From the NCBI RefSeq assembly GCF_045291545.1, contig NZ_CP149514.1, positions 2,542,001 through 2,606,000 of the forward strand: a stretch of 64,000 bases of DNA, given 5' to 3'. Source of the stretch: Gallaecimonas sp045291545 (GTDB lineage Bacteria > Pseudomonadota > Gammaproteobacteria > Enterobacterales > Gallaecimonadaceae). Shown one piece after another: positions 63,736 through 64,000 of this stretch (position 1 is its first letter; every line of letters starts with the position of its first letter). The notes below the pieces were generated by a model. That model saw only the letters and a list, made by a program, of their open reading frames with translations, was not told where the DNA came from and did no database searches. Position numbers and translations under genes: made by a program.

Positions 63736-64000
63736 TCAAGCGTCGGCTGGTAATATGGCGGGCATGGGGTCGGTTACCCGGCGTGCTTGCCACCAGGCCA
63801 AGACCGCAAACAGCGTCAGCAGGGCAGCAAGCGGTAATGCTGTTTGCTGTGGGATCAGGCTAGACAGCCCCGCTGCCGCACCGGCTACCAGGTTCTGCAG
63901 CCCGCCCAACAAGGCGCCAGCCGTACCGGCTCCGTGCTGGCAATCCCGCAGTGCACCGCTGGTAGCCACCGGCCCAATTACACCTGCGGCCAGGAAATAT
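63736..64000 (-). CDS. Bcr/CflA-family drug exporter, C-terminal part
   Basis: The open minus-strand frame runs off the window edge. The visible 87 residues are the last two to three membrane helices of a major facilitator exporter: YFLAAGVIGPVATSGALRD, then QHGAGTAGALLGGLQNLVAG, the AGTAGALLGGLQ signature typical of the Bcr/CflA group, and a final helix LPLAALLTLFAVLAWW. The start is outside the window. Confidence 0.85.
   Translation of the reverse strand, partial: YFLAAGVIGPVATSGALRDCQHGAGTAGALLGGLQNLVAGAAAGLSSLIPQQTALPLAALLTLFAVLAWWQARRVTDPMPAILPADA

Overview
The window is chromosomal DNA, GC-rich (roughly high 50s percent by eye), from a gammaproteobacterium. The core gene order points there directly: malic enzyme, rpmE, priA, ftsN-like, hslV, hslU; maoP/hdfR; rraA; prmA-dusB-fis; aroQ-accB-accC; zapB. 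A Gallaecimonas-like or other Alteromonadales/Aeromonadales-type marine bacterium fits the combination of fused bcsAB, curli and secreted S8/S53 proteases, but that assignment is my inference from gene content. I saw no phage, insertion sequence, CRISPR array, tRNA or rRNA.

Layout. 0-6.3 kb is housekeeping (malic enzyme partial, L31, PriA, SPOR/FtsN-like protein, HslVU behind a sigma-32-like promoter). 6.3-14.5 kb holds a chemoreceptor, the divergent maoP/hdfR pair, a PAP2 phosphatase with a glycosyltransferase, a SYLF protein, rraA and a secreted M1 aminopeptidase. 14.5-19.6 kb is a copper module: divergent copA-copB-(HMA-like gene) and copRS, with a near-consensus CusR/CopR box between them. 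19.6-22 kb has a DJ-1/PfpI protein, a TetR regulator with two almost identical operators, and a NERD protein. 22-24.8 kb is an S53 (sedolisin) protease behind a long, hairpin-rich leader. 24.8-27.1 kb is prmA-dusB-fis with a perfect Fis core site.

27.3-35.2 kb is an extracellular matrix block: a csgD-like regulator converging on a one-direction csgB-csgA-csgE-csgF-csgG operon whose major curlin has about 18 repeats of 22 residues, then a divergent subtilisin and two unknown membrane proteins. 35.2-39.1 kb is accC/accB/aroQ, zapB and an arginase-family ureohydrolase. 39.4-50.3 kb is a cellulose operon: small BcsR/BcsP-like ORF, bcsQ, a bcsA-bcsB fusion, bcsC, bcsD, bcsZ, with overlapping or closely spaced genes. 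50.3-53.3 kb contains a LysR regulator and two exporters. 53.3-58.5 kb is the histidine utilisation cluster (hutI divergent from hutC-hutU-hutH, sharing a HutC-type operator). 58.5-64 kb carries small membrane proteins, an M14 peptidase, a TPR/membrane protein with a probable degenerate GGDEF domain, an NTF2-like protein, a DUF2807 repeat protein and the end of a Bcr/CflA exporter.

The most distinctive biology is the pairing of a rearranged curli operon with an unusually long curlin and a fused-synthase cellulose operon within 23 kb: a compact matrix-building region. Start codons were moved from the longest ORF to the one supported by a ribosome-binding site or family length where possible; each case is stated.
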